Shown here piece by piece: positions 35,433-44,224 of a DNA stretch of 64,000 nt (position 1 is the stretch's first letter; each line of letters begins with the position of its first letter). The DNA lies in contig JAIYBW010000002.1 in NCBI GenBank assembly GCA_027488375.1, positions 62,001-126,000 on the forward strand, read 5' to 3'. The notes beneath the pieces were generated by a model. The model had not been told where the DNA came from. It worked only from the letters and a program-made list of their open reading frames with translations, and searched no databases. The stretch comes from Pseudomonadota bacterium. Its GTDB lineage: Bacteria; Bdellovibrionota; Bacteriovoracia; Bacteriovoracales; Bacteriovoracaceae. The position numbers and the translations under genes are program-made.

Positions 35433-36088
35433 TCGATATCAAAATCAAAATATTGATCTGGAAATGGTTCTGGTCGGAATGAATAGTGCCACCACTCTTG
35501 AGAAAAATTCTTAAAACCTTCACTCTCCATTAAATTTTTTAAAAGCATACGATTTTTCTTCTGCTCTTGAGTCACTTTACTTGAATCGGTGTGAGAAAGA
35601 TCATCAAAAAAATCAAATCCTGATCCCATATCGAGTGATTTACCAGATTTGAGCTCAGCTAAAGTGAGGTCAACTGCACTACCTCTAGAGTGACTACTCT
35701 GCTTAGCAATGTATCCCTGCTCAAAAAGTTCTAAACGAGTAAATAGAGGATAATAAATATCTTTTATCGTTGGATTTGATTCTGGTCTCTGGGCCCATTC
35801 TTGGAAAAAAGCTACGGCCTTGGCGGGTCTATAACTATCAAAGATTTTAAGCACAAGACCTTGCTCTAGGGCTTTTTTTTGAACTCGGCAAAGTGCAAGT
35901 GCCGCGACTTCAGAAAGATAGGCTTTTTTGGCCTTATACCCATGAACAACTTCACCAGTAAAATTATCTGTCGTGGCATAACTCATCACAAATTTCATGT
36001 CAGGGCAAAGTTCATTGAGAGAGATAAATCCCTTAGGTATAGATGCCATACTCAAACTCACAAATAATAATGTTAGTAAATGAATCAT
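35429..36088 (-). CDS. D-alanyl-D-alanine dipeptidase, VanX/DdpX-like
   Basis: An exported zinc dipeptidase (219 residues with a short signal peptide ending near MAS). The zinc ligands and catalytic residues are visible: SSHSRGSAVDLTL (His and Asp), and EWWHYSF (catalytic Glu and ligand His). FDSYRPAKAV and NFTGEVVHGY also match the VanX/DdpX family. It would cut D-Ala-D-Ala in the periplasm or prey envelope, for nutrient recovery from peptidoglycan rather than vancomycin resistance, since no vanA/vanH is near. Confidence 0.87.
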   Translation of the reverse strand: MIHLLTLLFVSLSMASIPKGFISLNELCPDMKFVMSYATTDNFTGEVVHGYKAKKAYLSEVAALALCRVQKKALEQGLVLKIFDSYRPAKAVAFFQEWAQRPESNPTIKDIYYPLFTRLELFEQGYIAKQSSHSRGSAVDLTLAELKSGKSLDMGSGFDFFDDLSHTDSSKVTQEQKKNRMLLKNLMESEGFKNFSQEWWHYSFRPEPFPDQYFDFDID

Positions 36089-36127
36089 GATATAGTTTTA
36101 ACTCTTTATACGTTGCTGGTCAAAAGA

Positions 36128-37990
36128 CTAATAAAAAACATAAAACCCGGCCTGAGCTTCCTGTGATGACTCACGATTTAAACCTTGATGAGAAGCCTTT
36201 AAATGAAAATTAAGTTGATGAGAAATGAAGTATCGCCACTCCCCTCCAAAGGACAATCTAGCTTCTTGCCAGTTCCCTAGGACTTCGTAGGGAAAAAAGT
36301 ATTGACCCCACAGAGCTAAAGCATTGGTTTCAAAAAAATGGAGCCAATTTATTTTGGGGCCAAAACTAAGAAGAGAATGATTCTTATATTGAGTATCATA
36401 TTCATACTTTCCTCCTAACAAGAAACTAAGAACATGATCTGAACCACCACTAACGGAGTTTCCGACAGCAAATGAAGTAAAAGGAGAAAGACAATTTTGA
36501 GATAAACAATCTCGGCGTTGATCAAATCCCATATTAAAATCATAAGAGATCGCTTGATCCCAAAAACTTGCAGGTCTGTAATTTTTCAAATCAATTAACA
36601 TGGCCTTATCTAAGATTAGATTTTGCTGGTGAAAGGATTGAGTTTGAAGACGAAATTTTAAATCAAGTAAAACGACTTGAGCATAAGCTGAATGACCTAA
36701 GGGAGGATCTAATAAGTCATGATTGGCCGCGCGCCATTCAACTCCCTCAAAAATCCCATGTCGATTACGATCACCCATAGAAAAGCCGAAACGTGATGGC
36801 CGATGGGCCTGAAGTGGGTTTTCGATATTGATTGAAATTGAATCTTCATCCTCAATAAAAGGATTTTTTGCCCGTTGAACTAAAATCTTATGTCTTCTTT
36901 CTAGCGTTTCTTTGTGATTCATGAGGACTTTATCAGCTTCAAAATAATCAAGGGCAAGAATCGAAGCCTCCAACTTCTTTGCAGCTTGTCTCGATTGATT
37001 TAGGCCAAAATCTTTATCTTTGACTATCCCAGTAATGGAAATATTTTTAACTTCTTCAAGTTCACTAGCACTAAAACCTTGAGTCGCTTCAAGGAGTCTC
37101 TGGTATGAGGAAGGACGAAGTCGACTTGCTTTAATTTGTTTGAGATCATCTAAAATTTGCACAGTTTCCAGTGGGAGAACATAATAAGAATTAAGGTGCG
37201 AAAGAATTGAATTTCCATCGTAAGCAACATCTAAAAGACTTAGAATTTGATAAGAACAATTACGATTTAAATAATAATAATCAAACTTTGCCTGAGATAG
37301 CTCCCAAGTATGGTCAACAACTTTTTGTATCTGTTCTGTTGTCAGCTCAAGATCATAGTCCCAAATATCTCTCATCTCTCGATCATTATATTCTCTAATT
37401 TTATAGTAATAAGGCACAACACTAAACTGGCCGGGATAAAAACCAGCTAATCCTTTAAACATGTAAGCCAAGAGAGGATCCCTAGACTCTTGTGCAGCAA
37501 AATTTATGGCATAATCTAAAAGTTCATTATGTTGAAATTCATCATATCGACTGACCCTTAAAAATGTGTGGCCAAAAGTTGAACCAGGATTATTGATATA
37601 AAAAGAAGAGAATACTAAACTAATATTTTTTGCGTCTAACTTTGAAACAAACGATTGATAGTTTTCGCACTTATCAAGATTAAGACTCCAATTATTCTTA
37701 AAATTTTCTTTTATCCATTTATACCTCAGAGGAAAACGACAAACTATTTCTTGTCCTCTTGGTGAGGAAACAGCTTGGACAAATGAAGCTAATTCAATTA
37801 ATGGATTCTCATGGCCTTGACTTGAAACAAAGAATTGATCAGAGACAACCTCACTCTTCAACTTACCATTTAAAGCCGTTTTATAATGAAGGAGTTTTTT
37901 CCAATAAGAAAGCTGAGCTTCATTCAATGTGATCGCACTTGCACTTGAAAAGAAGATGAGAATAAAAAAAGTGAAAATGATATTAATCAA
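36128..37990 (-). CDS. DUF4105 (Lnb N-terminal-like) protein with C-terminal barrel
   Basis: A 620-residue exported protein: signal peptide (1-19), a DUF4105 domain (about 95-330) with GSTFGHTFLRV at His141 and NRNCSYQILSLLD at Cys245, which look like a catalytic His/Cys pair, and a C-terminal half (about 380-620) rich in alternating strands ending in an aromatic VFY, typical of outer-membrane beta-barrels. DUF4105 includes Lnb, reported as a lipoprotein N-acyltransferase in Bacteroides; whether this protein has that activity is unknown. Monocistronic-looking; 21 bases downstream of a DUF3015 gene. Confidence 0.75.
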   Translation of the reverse strand: MINIIFTFFILIFFSSASAITLNEAQLSYWKKLLHYKTALNGKLKSEVVSDQFFVSSQGHENPLIELASFVQAVSSPRGQEIVCRFPLRYKWIKENFKNNWSLNLDKCENYQSFVSKLDAKNISLVFSSFYINNPGSTFGHTFLRVSRYDEFQHNELLDYAINFAAQESRDPLLAYMFKGLAGFYPGQFSVVPYYYKIREYNDREMRDIWDYDLELTTEQIQKVVDHTWELSQAKFDYYYLNRNCSYQILSLLDVAYDGNSILSHLNSYYVLPLETVQILDDLKQIKASRLRPSSYQRLLEATQGFSASELEEVKNISITGIVKDKDFGLNQSRQAAKKLEASILALDYFEADKVLMNHKETLERRHKILVQRAKNPFIEDEDSISINIENPLQAHRPSRFGFSMGDRNRHGIFEGVEWRAANHDLLDPPLGHSAYAQVVLLDLKFRLQTQSFHQQNLILDKAMLIDLKNYRPASFWDQAISYDFNMGFDQRRDCLSQNCLSPFTSFAVGNSVSGGSDHVLSFLLGGKYEYDTQYKNHSLLSFGPKINWLHFFETNALALWGQYFFPYEVLGNWQEARLSFGGEWRYFISHQLNFHLKASHQGLNRESSQEAQAGFYVFY

Positions 37991-38011
37991 ACTAGAAAAG
38001 ACTTCTCAGTA

Positions 38012-38476
38012 TTAAAGGGAAGCAGTGGTGTGGCAGTAAGAAGCAGCCACAAGATTTATATTATGAGAAATATCTTTAGTGGATGATTCTGCAGAATTAA
38101 AGATTGATCCGTAATTAGATTTCAGTGCACGGCCAAATTCTGCTTTATTACTACAGCCATAAACATTTGAAAGCCCAACAACTGTTTCTCCCTGACCTTT
38201 GGCAATATCGATCGCCAAAGCCGCACGATTGGCCTCAATGAAAGCCTCAATTTGTCCTAACTTTAGAGGGGCAGGTGAATCACAATTTGATGTGCCTAGT
38301 GCGATGGCGATGGTTTGCATCCCAGTCGTATTAGTCGATGAAGCGAGAACTTGTTTCCACCAAGTTTGATCTCCTTCAAAAATCATTGAACCTAATCCAC
38401 ATCCAGCAGAACCGTACTTGGCCGCAAAACTTGTTGAACTAAAAAGAAGAAAAATAATGATGAATAGCTTTTGCAT
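38012..38476 (-). CDS. DUF3015 family exported protein
   Basis: A 154-residue protein with a signal peptide (1-18) and the DUF3015 core: GSAGCGLGSMIF near the start, TSNCDSP, and an ETVVGLSNVYGCS segment. Four to five cysteines are probably paired. Such proteins are periplasmic or surface-exposed and of unknown function; they are common in Bdellovibrionota and gammaproteobacteria. Immediately upstream of the DUF4105 gene in the same direction, so likely co-transcribed. Confidence 0.82.
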   Translation of the reverse strand: MQKLFIIIFLLFSSTSFAAKYGSAGCGLGSMIFEGDQTWWKQVLASSTNTTGMQTIAIALGTSNCDSPAPLKLGQIEAFIEANRAALAIDIAKGQGETVVGLSNVYGCSNKAEFGRALKSNYGSIFNSAESSTKDISHNINLVAASYCHTTASL

Positions 38477-38590
38477 TTAAACTCCATTTTAAATTCAGCA
38501 ACCGAATTTATTATGGCGAATTAAAAAAGCATCTTCAAATATATTTTGATTTTTATATCAGAACAATATCCGACAAGAAGCATCGAGTGT

Positions 38591-39124
38591 TTAGAGATCC
38601 TGTCCAGTAAAGTGATTAATAGTGAGATAAGTCAGGCGGAGGCGCTTTTCAATTGTTTCATCGAGCATAAGAAGTAACTTTTCAAGCTCATCGGCCAGAC
38701 CCAGATCACATACAAATTTATCGGCTCCCACTTCGGCCATGAGTGGATCAGATTTAGCGTCTTCTAATTCATATAAGATAAAGCCAAGTTCATGGGCAAG
38801 ATAGGCAACAGCAGCAGGATTATTCGTCTTAAGAAGCTTTTGAAATTCTGGAAAGATGACAACAGTATTGCTCAGGACTTCCCCTAACTTGCGCTGCCCT
38901 TTAATCTGTTCACTTGGAACAAAGGTAAGAGGTTGGGTTGTCATCAGTGTTTCAATTAATCCAGCGGGAAGATGTTTAAAAAAAACTTTGAAATTATTTT
39001 TAACAATCTCATCAGTCATCCACTGATGCTCTGGCAGAGAGAAAAAGTAGGCATCAAAATTTAACCGTAGTTGATTCTTATCGCTGCGGTCTTTCTTAAA
39101 ATATTTTTGAATAATGTTTAGCAT
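38591..39124 (-). CDS. Unknown 177-residue cytoplasmic protein with HELG motif
   Basis: I do not recognise this protein. From ATG 39124 (GGGGGAAA upstream) it has no signal peptide. The middle holds AAVAYLAHELGFILYELE, which looks like a metalloprotease helix but lacks the second histidine (HELGF instead of HExxH), then EVGADKFVCDLG, the kind of Exx(A)D segment seen in M48-type peptidases. This suggests an inactivated or distant minigluzincin-like fold; only structure prediction could settle it. Next gene upstream on the same strand is the 92-residue unknown. Confidence 0.6.
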   Translation of the reverse strand: MLNIIQKYFKKDRSDKNQLRLNFDAYFFSLPEHQWMTDEIVKNNFKVFFKHLPAGLIETLMTTQPLTFVPSEQIKGQRKLGEVLSNTVVIFPEFQKLLKTNNPAAVAYLAHELGFILYELEDAKSDPLMAEVGADKFVCDLGLADELEKLLLMLDETIEKRLRLTYLTINHFTGQDL

Positions 39125-39178
39125 GACAATTTCCCCCAAAGTCTTTTCGGGTTAGTTTGATTGTCCTTGAGGAAATTC

Positions 39179-39457
39179 TTATTGAAAAGGCTGTTCATCA
39201 GGATCAATAGTGATATTCACTGATCCTTGATATTTTTCACCAATTATCTCGAGTAAATCGTCAGGTATTTTGGAGGCACGATACTTCTTCCCATTCGTGG
39301 TTCTAATCCAAAAACCATTTAACAACTTATCTGGTCGAGAAATCCGAATAGGCTTAATAGAAATAATATGATCAAGATTAAAGAGGACTTCTACTTCCTC
39401 AGCACTCGCTGCACCAGTAGACTTCATATCAAGAATGCTAAACTTTCTAAACTTCAT
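39179..39457 (-). CDS. Small unknown protein, possible FlbD-like or beta-domain
   Basis: A 92-residue soluble protein. Its centre, NLDHIISIKPIRIS and RTTNGKKYRASKIPDDLLEII, resembles the N-x-x-x-I-x-x-I/TNGKKY pattern of FlbD or LytTR-type small beta domains, but the match is too short to name it. It has no signal peptide and ends in an acidic tail. Same strand as the HELG gene, 54 bases upstream of it, so probably co-transcribed. Ribosome-binding site is GAGAGG. Confidence 0.6.
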   Translation of the reverse strand: MKFRKFSILDMKSTGAASAEEVEVLFNLDHIISIKPIRISRPDKLLNGFWIRTTNGKKYRASKIPDDLLEIIGEKYQGSVNITIDPDEQPFQ

Positions 39458-39527
39458 ACAAGACTCCTCTCAAAATTAAGGTTATTTTATAGAGAATTGG
39501 GTTGAATGGAAAAATAAGGGCAAGAAA

Positions 39528-40205
39528 ATGAAAATTTTACAGGATTCAAAGGAAGAAATTTGTCTCCTGAATTGCCAATACCCCATAAAGTTCTATGAAA
39601 GACGGCCAGAGAGAGCAAAAAGATTGATACTTTTGCTCCACGGACTAAATGAACGCGGCCTTCGGATTTATCGTAAACTGATCAAATATTTACCTGAAGA
39701 CGCTCATGTTATCGCCCCTAATGGTCCCTATCCTATTGCGAGAGCAAAACCTGATCGAATCGATTTTGGCTACAGCTGGTACTTTTATGATCGTGCTCAG
39801 GCCAATTATCCAGTCGATCAAAGTTGGGCCATCCAAACACTCAAAGAACTTATTAAATCTAAAAACAAAGATCAGCTCCCAGTTTTGATTATCGGTTTTT
39901 CTCAAGGGGGATATCTTGCCCCTTCACTCGCCAGGGAGCTTGGAGAAAAAGTGGAGCAAATTATAGGAATAGGTTGTGAGTTTAGAGACCATCTTGTACC
40001 TCTTCACCCATTATTTAAACTCACCTCTATTCATGGAGCCGATGATCAAACCATAACTCCATCTATGGCCCAAGAACAAATCGAGATTTTAAATAAACGA
40101 GGGATTCAAGTTGATTTTCACTTGTTGCCTGAAACAAAACATGAAATTAATTCCTCTGTTGCGATGACTATTAAATCAATTGTGGAGTCTGTATGGAAAA
40201 AATAG
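39528..40205 (+). CDS. Alpha/beta hydrolase, phospholipase/carboxylesterase type
   Basis: A 225-residue serine hydrolase of the YpfH/acyl-protein thioesterase-like group. Nucleophile elbow GFSQGGY, oxyanion-region LLLHGLNERG, a catalytic Asp in IHGADDQTI and a His in PETKHEIN are visible. No signal peptide, so it is cytoplasmic, with a short acyl ester or peptide substrate likely. It overlaps the start of the Nudix gene by 13 bases, so the two are translationally coupled. Confidence 0.82.
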   Translation: MKILQDSKEEICLLNCQYPIKFYERRPERAKRLILLLHGLNERGLRIYRKLIKYLPEDAHVIAPNGPYPIARAKPDRIDFGYSWYFYDRAQANYPVDQSWAIQTLKELIKSKNKDQLPVLIIGFSQGGYLAPSLARELGEKVEQIIGIGCEFRDHLVPLHPLFKLTSIHGADDQTITPSMAQEQIEILNKRGIQVDFHLLPETKHEINSSVAMTIKSIVESVWKK

Positions 40206-40708
40206 TTTATCAAGGTAAAATCATCAAAATTTCCGAAGAAATCATTGGCGGAATTAATTGGGAGAGGGCCTACCTTCCCCATGGAGTGATTATTTTTCCC
40301 ATAAATGATCAAGGTGAAATACTTATGATCGAAGAGAAACGCCCTCATGAAAATCCTCCCTTCAGACTAAAACCTATCTCAGGAATTTTAGAACAAGAAA
40401 GAGGAACTCCAGAAGATAACGCTCAGATTGAACTTCAGGAAGAAGTCGGCTTTAAGGCCACAACACTTTTTAACTTTTGGACAATGCGATCATCAGGGAC
40501 AGTGAACAATACCCAATATTTTTTTCTCGCTCGAGGACTGGTGACTTCCAAATTACCTAATCCAGATGGTGAAGACACCATTCTTTCGATTAAAGCTTTT
40601 AAACTAGATGATCTTCATCAACTCTATCTCGATGACAAAATTCCCTGGTCTCACTCGACCTTAGGCTTTTTTAAACTTTATCATGGCCTAAAGAGTCAAA
40701 AGATTTAA
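40193..40708 (+). CDS. Nudix hydrolase (ADP-ribose pyrophosphatase-like)
   Basis: A 171-residue Nudix protein. The Nudix box is GILEQERGTPEDNAQIELQEEVGF in outline, but the REUxEE arginine is replaced by isoleucine (IELQEEVG), while both metal-binding glutamates remain. HGVIIFPIND and GTVNNTQYFFLARGL fit the NudF/ADP-ribose group. The Arg-to-Ile change should weaken or alter catalysis. It starts inside the hydrolase gene and precedes bfd by about 110 bases. Confidence 0.8.
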   Translation: MEKIVYQGKIIKISEEIIGGINWERAYLPHGVIIFPINDQGEILMIEEKRPHENPPFRLKPISGILEQERGTPEDNAQIELQEEVGFKATTLFNFWTMRSSGTVNNTQYFFLARGLVTSKLPNPDGEDTILSIKAFKLDDLHQLYLDDKIPWSHSTLGFFKLYHGLKSQKI

Positions 40709-40759
40709 TCTAAACCCTCAAAATTACGTTCTCTACTCCAAACAATATAATATTTACTA

Positions 40760-40794
40760 AAACAATTGTTTGTTATGCCGAACAGATGTATAAT
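40760..40794 (+). promoter_or_regulatory. Strong promoter with palindrome at -35, upstream of bfd
   Basis: TTGTTT (40766) and TATAAT (40789) are separated by exactly 17 bases, the best sigma-70-type promoter noted in this window. A perfect 12-base palindrome, AAACAATTGTTT, lies at 40760-40771 and covers the -35. A repressor there would block RNA polymerase. It does not match a Fur box. Expected start of transcription near 40801, 16 bases before the bfd ATG. Confidence 0.6.
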
Positions 40795-40816
40795 AAAGTA
40801 ATCGACGGGAAGGATT

Positions 40817-41023
40817 ATGTACGTTTGTATTTGTAAAGGCATCACAGAAAAGCAAATTCAGGAAGCAGTGACTTCTAGAAATTCTAACAATCCCAAGGAG
40901 ATTTTGAAGTCCTTAGGTGTAGGCTCTGACTGTGGGACATGTGTTGAAGATGCCGTAAAGTCCCTTCTCGACTCACAGGCCCGTTCTCCTTACGAAATGA
41001 AAGACTCTTCAAACAATACTTAG
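40817..41023 (+). CDS. bfd: Bacterioferritin-associated [2Fe-2S] ferredoxin
   Basis: A 68-residue BFD-like protein with all four cluster ligands (Cys4, Cys6, Cys39, Cys42) in CIC and DCGTC. Bfd supplies electrons to bacterioferritin to release stored iron. Its place directly upstream of bfr confirms the assignment. ATG has GGGAAGG upstream. The Ser-rich tail after residue 53 is longer than usual but within range. Confidence 0.92.
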   Translation: MYVCICKGITEKQIQEAVTSRNSNNPKEILKSLGVGSDCGTCVEDAVKSLLDSQARSPYEMKDSSNNT

Positions 41024-41102
41024 GTTTATTAAACTCTTTTGCCTCTGGCCTCACTCTCACCTACAATGTCTCTAATAAATAATCCTATCTAAGAGGTTTA
41101 AG

Positions 41103-41588
41103 ATGAAAGGTTCAGATAAAGTTATTGAAGCCCTTAATTCTGTTCTGACTAAAGAACTTACGGCGATCAATCAATATTTTCTTCATGCTCGTATGCTTCA
41201 AAATTGGGGCCTTGAAAAATTAGGTAAGCTTGAATACGAGGCTTCAATAGATGAAATGAAACATGCAGATATGGTCATCAAGAGAATTCTTTTTCTTGAA
41301 GGTTTACCAAATCTTCAGAAACTTAATAAACTTAAAATCGGCCAAAATGTTCAAGAAGTGATTGAAGCTGATTTAGAAGTTGAATACGATGCTGTTCCTC
41401 ATTTAAAGAAATGTATCCAATTAGCAGAGGCCGAACTCGATTATGCTTCTCGAGATCTTTTTCTTGATATTTTAAAATCAGAAGAACATCACATTGACTG
41501 GCTTGAAACTCAAAGAGACCTCTTAAAAGCTGTTGGTCAACAAAACTACATGCAGTCACAAATGGAACCTGACAAAGGTGCAGAATAA
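41103..41588 (+). CDS. bfr: Bacterioferritin
   Basis: A 161-residue 24-mer iron store. Every diiron ligand is present at E. coli numbering: Glu18, Glu51, His54, Glu94, Glu127, His130, and the haem ligand Met52. The segment ILFLEGLPNLQKL is highly conserved. A good AAGAGG site precedes the ATG. A strong terminator follows within the last bases. Possible targets of OxyR (22.8-23.7 kb) or an iron regulator. Confidence 0.97.
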   Translation: MKGSDKVIEALNSVLTKELTAINQYFLHARMLQNWGLEKLGKLEYEASIDEMKHADMVIKRILFLEGLPNLQKLNKLKIGQNVQEVIEADLEVEYDAVPHLKKCIQLAEAELDYASRDLFLDILKSEEHHIDWLETQRDLLKAVGQQNYMQSQMEPDKGAE

Positions 41589-41616
41589 AAAAAGGCTCCT
41601 TAAGGAGCCTTTTTTT
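41587..41616. terminator. Bidirectional terminator between bfr and pilin-like gene
   Basis: The perfect 18-base palindrome AGGCTCCTTAAGGAGCCT (41593-41610) is flanked by A-tract and T-tract, so it can stop transcription from both sides. It separates bfr (plus) from the pilin-like gene (minus), whose stop codons are 31 bases apart. Confidence 0.92.
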
Positions 41617-41619
41617 ATT

Positions 41620-42804
41620 TTAGGACTTACAGCATTTATAAATTGTAATGGGAATTTCTATCTGCTCAGTTCTTGTCTCAGTACCTGTCGTTGAACAGTC
41701 GTAACCATTTTTCTCAAAGCAACCTGATCCACATCCATCACAATCATGGATCGTCCCAGCGCCTCCGGGGTTGCAAGTTTCATTTCCAACACGGCCTCCA
41801 GTGTTGCAAACAGCGTGAGCATGGGAGCCAGTGCTCGATCCGCAGTGCCCATAGCTATTATAATTTAAAGAACAAATCGGCCCACCTTTTCTTGTATAGG
41901 TGGCCCAACAAGTTCGGTTGTAATGGGTATAATTTTGATTTGCAAATTGTTTAATGATAAATGTGCCAGTGTTCACTGGATATTTGCCACCACATGCAGA
42001 TAAAAAAGAACATTCAGGCAATACATTTGTGGCCTGCTGGTCAATGTAATCACTTAGAGTCTTTCCATCAAAGAGACAGGTTGAAGTCGACTCATTAAAA
42101 GTTCCCCCCATACTCAAACAAGACAGATTATTCATGTTAGAGACATCAAAACTACCAGCGGCTTGAGACTGGCAAAAATTTACAATATTTTCTGTGGCAA
42201 ATTCACAATCCTGACAAACGGCCCACTTGGTACTATTCCAAGAATAGGGCCCCTCAATAAGTCTTTTATGAGGGCCAGAACATTCATTCATGAGTAGCTT
42301 AACATCCGGGTTAGCAATTATATTTTTACGACACAAATTAGCATCGAGCTTAATCTCTTTTTTTATGATCTTCCCACCCATTACATTGGCGTCAGGCTTT
42401 TTGAAACTCACCTCTAAAGTTGCAAGAGATTGAGATCCATTACTGCCATTATTATCCACAGATTTGAGATTCATGGATTGAATAGAGACTTTATTTGATG
42501 GATTGTTTGAAGCTTGAAACTTTGGAACTGCAACCCCATTGAGCACCTGGTAAATAATGGGAACCGTTGCTCCTAATCCTCGCCCACCAAGGGAGGCTTC
42601 ACAGTTATTCGGATTATTCAAAACATCCGCAATCTCCATCGTAAACCGAGTGATCTCGTCTTTATTCTCAATATTTTTAGCCACCTTGGTAGAATTCTCC
42701 ATAAGCCTCATCACGCCCATAGATAGAGCGCCAAGTAGGCCAGCGGCAACCAAGAGTTCAGGTAAAGAGAAACCAGCTTGAAAAAGACGAAATTTATTCT
42801 TCAT
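41620..42804 (-). CDS. Long type IV pilin-like protein, copy 1
   Basis: A 394-residue prepilin. The leader MKNKFRLFQAG is followed by FSLPELLVAAGLL, with the cleavage Gly11 and Glu16 at the +5 position, hence a class III signal for PilD processing and N-terminal methylation. The first 265 or so residues (KNIENKDEITR through FDGKTLSDYI) align with the copy at 44638-45900; after that the two are unrelated. The C-terminus here is rich in Cys and Gly and could be a disulfide-bonded tip domain. It fits a minor pilin or pilus-borne adhesin, and PilT at 29.5 kb shows that pilus machinery exists. No clear ribosome-binding site. Confidence 0.85.
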   Translation of the reverse strand: MKNKFRLFQAGFSLPELLVAAGLLGALSMGVMRLMENSTKVAKNIENKDEITRFTMEIADVLNNPNNCEASLGGRGLGATVPIIYQVLNGVAVPKFQASNNPSNKVSIQSMNLKSVDNNGSNGSQSLATLEVSFKKPDANVMGGKIIKKEIKLDANLCRKNIIANPDVKLLMNECSGPHKRLIEGPYSWNSTKWAVCQDCEFATENIVNFCQSQAAGSFDVSNMNNLSCLSMGGTFNESTSTCLFDGKTLSDYIDQQATNVLPECSFLSACGGKYPVNTGTFIIKQFANQNYTHYNRTCWATYTRKGGPICSLNYNSYGHCGSSTGSHAHAVCNTGGRVGNETCNPGGAGTIHDCDGCGSGCFEKNGYDCSTTGTETRTEQIEIPITIYKCCKS

Positions 42805-43053
42805 CTAGTTATTTTATATTCATAACTAAAAATTCATAGGTCTTTAGATCAAAATTTAGTAAAAACAATGAAATAAACATACTCTCCCTCTTTTTAGTGT
42901 GACATAAAAAGATGACATTCCCTGAGCATTAACGACAACTATGTCAGGGATAGAAAAACTTTCTTTATATTTCCCTCATTGCTCCAAGTTGAAGGTGATT
43001 ATATATTTATAATTAATGGAATTAATTCACAGACCTCAATTTAAGCAAGCCTC
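42805..43053. promoter_or_regulatory. Divergent region, pilin copy 1 / FHA gene
   Basis: The 249 bases between the two start codons are very AT-rich. On the minus strand an AAATTTTGAT element lies about 43 bases before the pilin start; the same decamer occurs about 34 bases before the start of the second pilin copy, so it may be a shared control or promoter element. Nothing else recognisable was found. Confidence 0.35.
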
Positions 43054-44118
43054 ATGCGTTTAGAAATTACCATAGAGGGCCAGAAACCTTACCTCATTGA
43101 AGTCAAAGAGCAGACCTTTACAATAGGAAGATCTGAAAATAATGTTGTCAAAATCCCTAGAGAAAGTATCAGTAGAACTCATTTAAATATGAGAATTGAT
43201 CAAGGCAAAATCTTTGTCACTGATCTTGGAAGCGCAAATGGGACTTTTATTGATGGAGAGAAACTGCCCGCTCACCAAGAATTTCAGTGGCAAACATTCC
43301 TTTCTTTGCATTTGAGCGAACATGTATCTATCGCAATAGGTGAAGAAGTAGATAATCGAAAAGATGTCTCTAGTTCACAAACATTAAGTTCAATAAGAAA
43401 GAAAGACTTAATTGACGAGGAGATCAGACAAATTTCAGTTGCTCAGAAAAAGCCATTATCAAAACGCCTAACCCAAAAGAAAGCACAACCTAAGAAATTC
43501 CCACTTTCACTTATTTTGACAATTACTCTCTTAGCGGGAGCGATTTATTTCCAAACTCAGATGAATAAAGAAGCTGATGGAGGCAATGTCCAAACTGAAG
43601 AAGTTAGGGCCCAAGCACAACATCAAAAGTCAGAATCAAAAAAAGAATTACAAAAGATCATACCTTTTTTAAATGAAACAAAATGCCAAACTGATTTTGA
43701 GAAAGGGCTTTGTCTCACCTTAAAAGTAAAAACAGAAATTGGCGAAGGAGTCCTTCTCAATAATAAGAATCTTTATATCTTTTATAATTTTACAGATCGA
43801 ATTAAAAATGTTGAATTTGATCCTTCATTCTCATTTGCGACCGATCCTGATCGACAACTTTACCTCATGACGTTCATGTTGTTTAGGCCAGATCTAAGAG
43901 ATATCATCATCGCCAATGGAATTGAATCGTTAATGATAATTGATATCAACTCTAATCCTGTTAATGTTTTAAAAACAGTTGCCATCTCTTCCAAAGACTT
44001 AATTAAACTGACCATGATTGATATAGAAACAATTTTTTCCAATCTTATTAATAAACAAGATCAGACACTTTTTAAAAGCCTTGTCTTAGGTGCAATTAAA
44101 CAGGTTGATGCCAACTAA
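43054..44118 (+). CDS. FHA-domain inner-membrane protein
   Basis: A 354-residue protein. Residues 1-95 are an FHA domain with FTIGRSENNVVKIP, SISRTHL and DLGSANGTFIDG, the standard phosphothreonine-binding loops. A basic linker leads to one transmembrane helix (about 150-167), then a periplasmic domain of about 180 residues with Cys212-like and Cys219-like residues. It should sense a phosphoprotein in the cytoplasm and act outside. It lies between a pilin-like gene (divergent) and a small secreted-protein gene (same direction). The ribosome-binding site is weak. Confidence 0.83.
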   Translation: MRLEITIEGQKPYLIEVKEQTFTIGRSENNVVKIPRESISRTHLNMRIDQGKIFVTDLGSANGTFIDGEKLPAHQEFQWQTFLSLHLSEHVSIAIGEEVDNRKDVSSSQTLSSIRKKDLIDEEIRQISVAQKKPLSKRLTQKKAQPKKFPLSLILTITLLAGAIYFQTQMNKEADGGNVQTEEVRAQAQHQKSESKKELQKIIPFLNETKCQTDFEKGLCLTLKVKTEIGEGVLLNNKNLYIFYNFTDRIKNVEFDPSFSFATDPDRQLYLMTFMLFRPDLRDIIIANGIESLMIIDINSNPVNVLKTVAISSKDLIKLTMIDIETIFSNLINKQDQTLFKSLVLGAIKQVDAN

Positions 44119-44224
44119 ATGGGCCTTCGTTTATTTTGTTCCTTCATATAATCAGATGTTTAGAATTTATTTAAAATAAAAGACGATTTAAAGTGATAAT
44201 GGTGAGAAATAAAAAGGATAATTT

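Noticed and set aside
40709-40816. Fur box upstream of bfd
   Set aside because: The AAACAATTGTTT palindrome and flanks do not match the GATAATGATAATCATTATC pattern.
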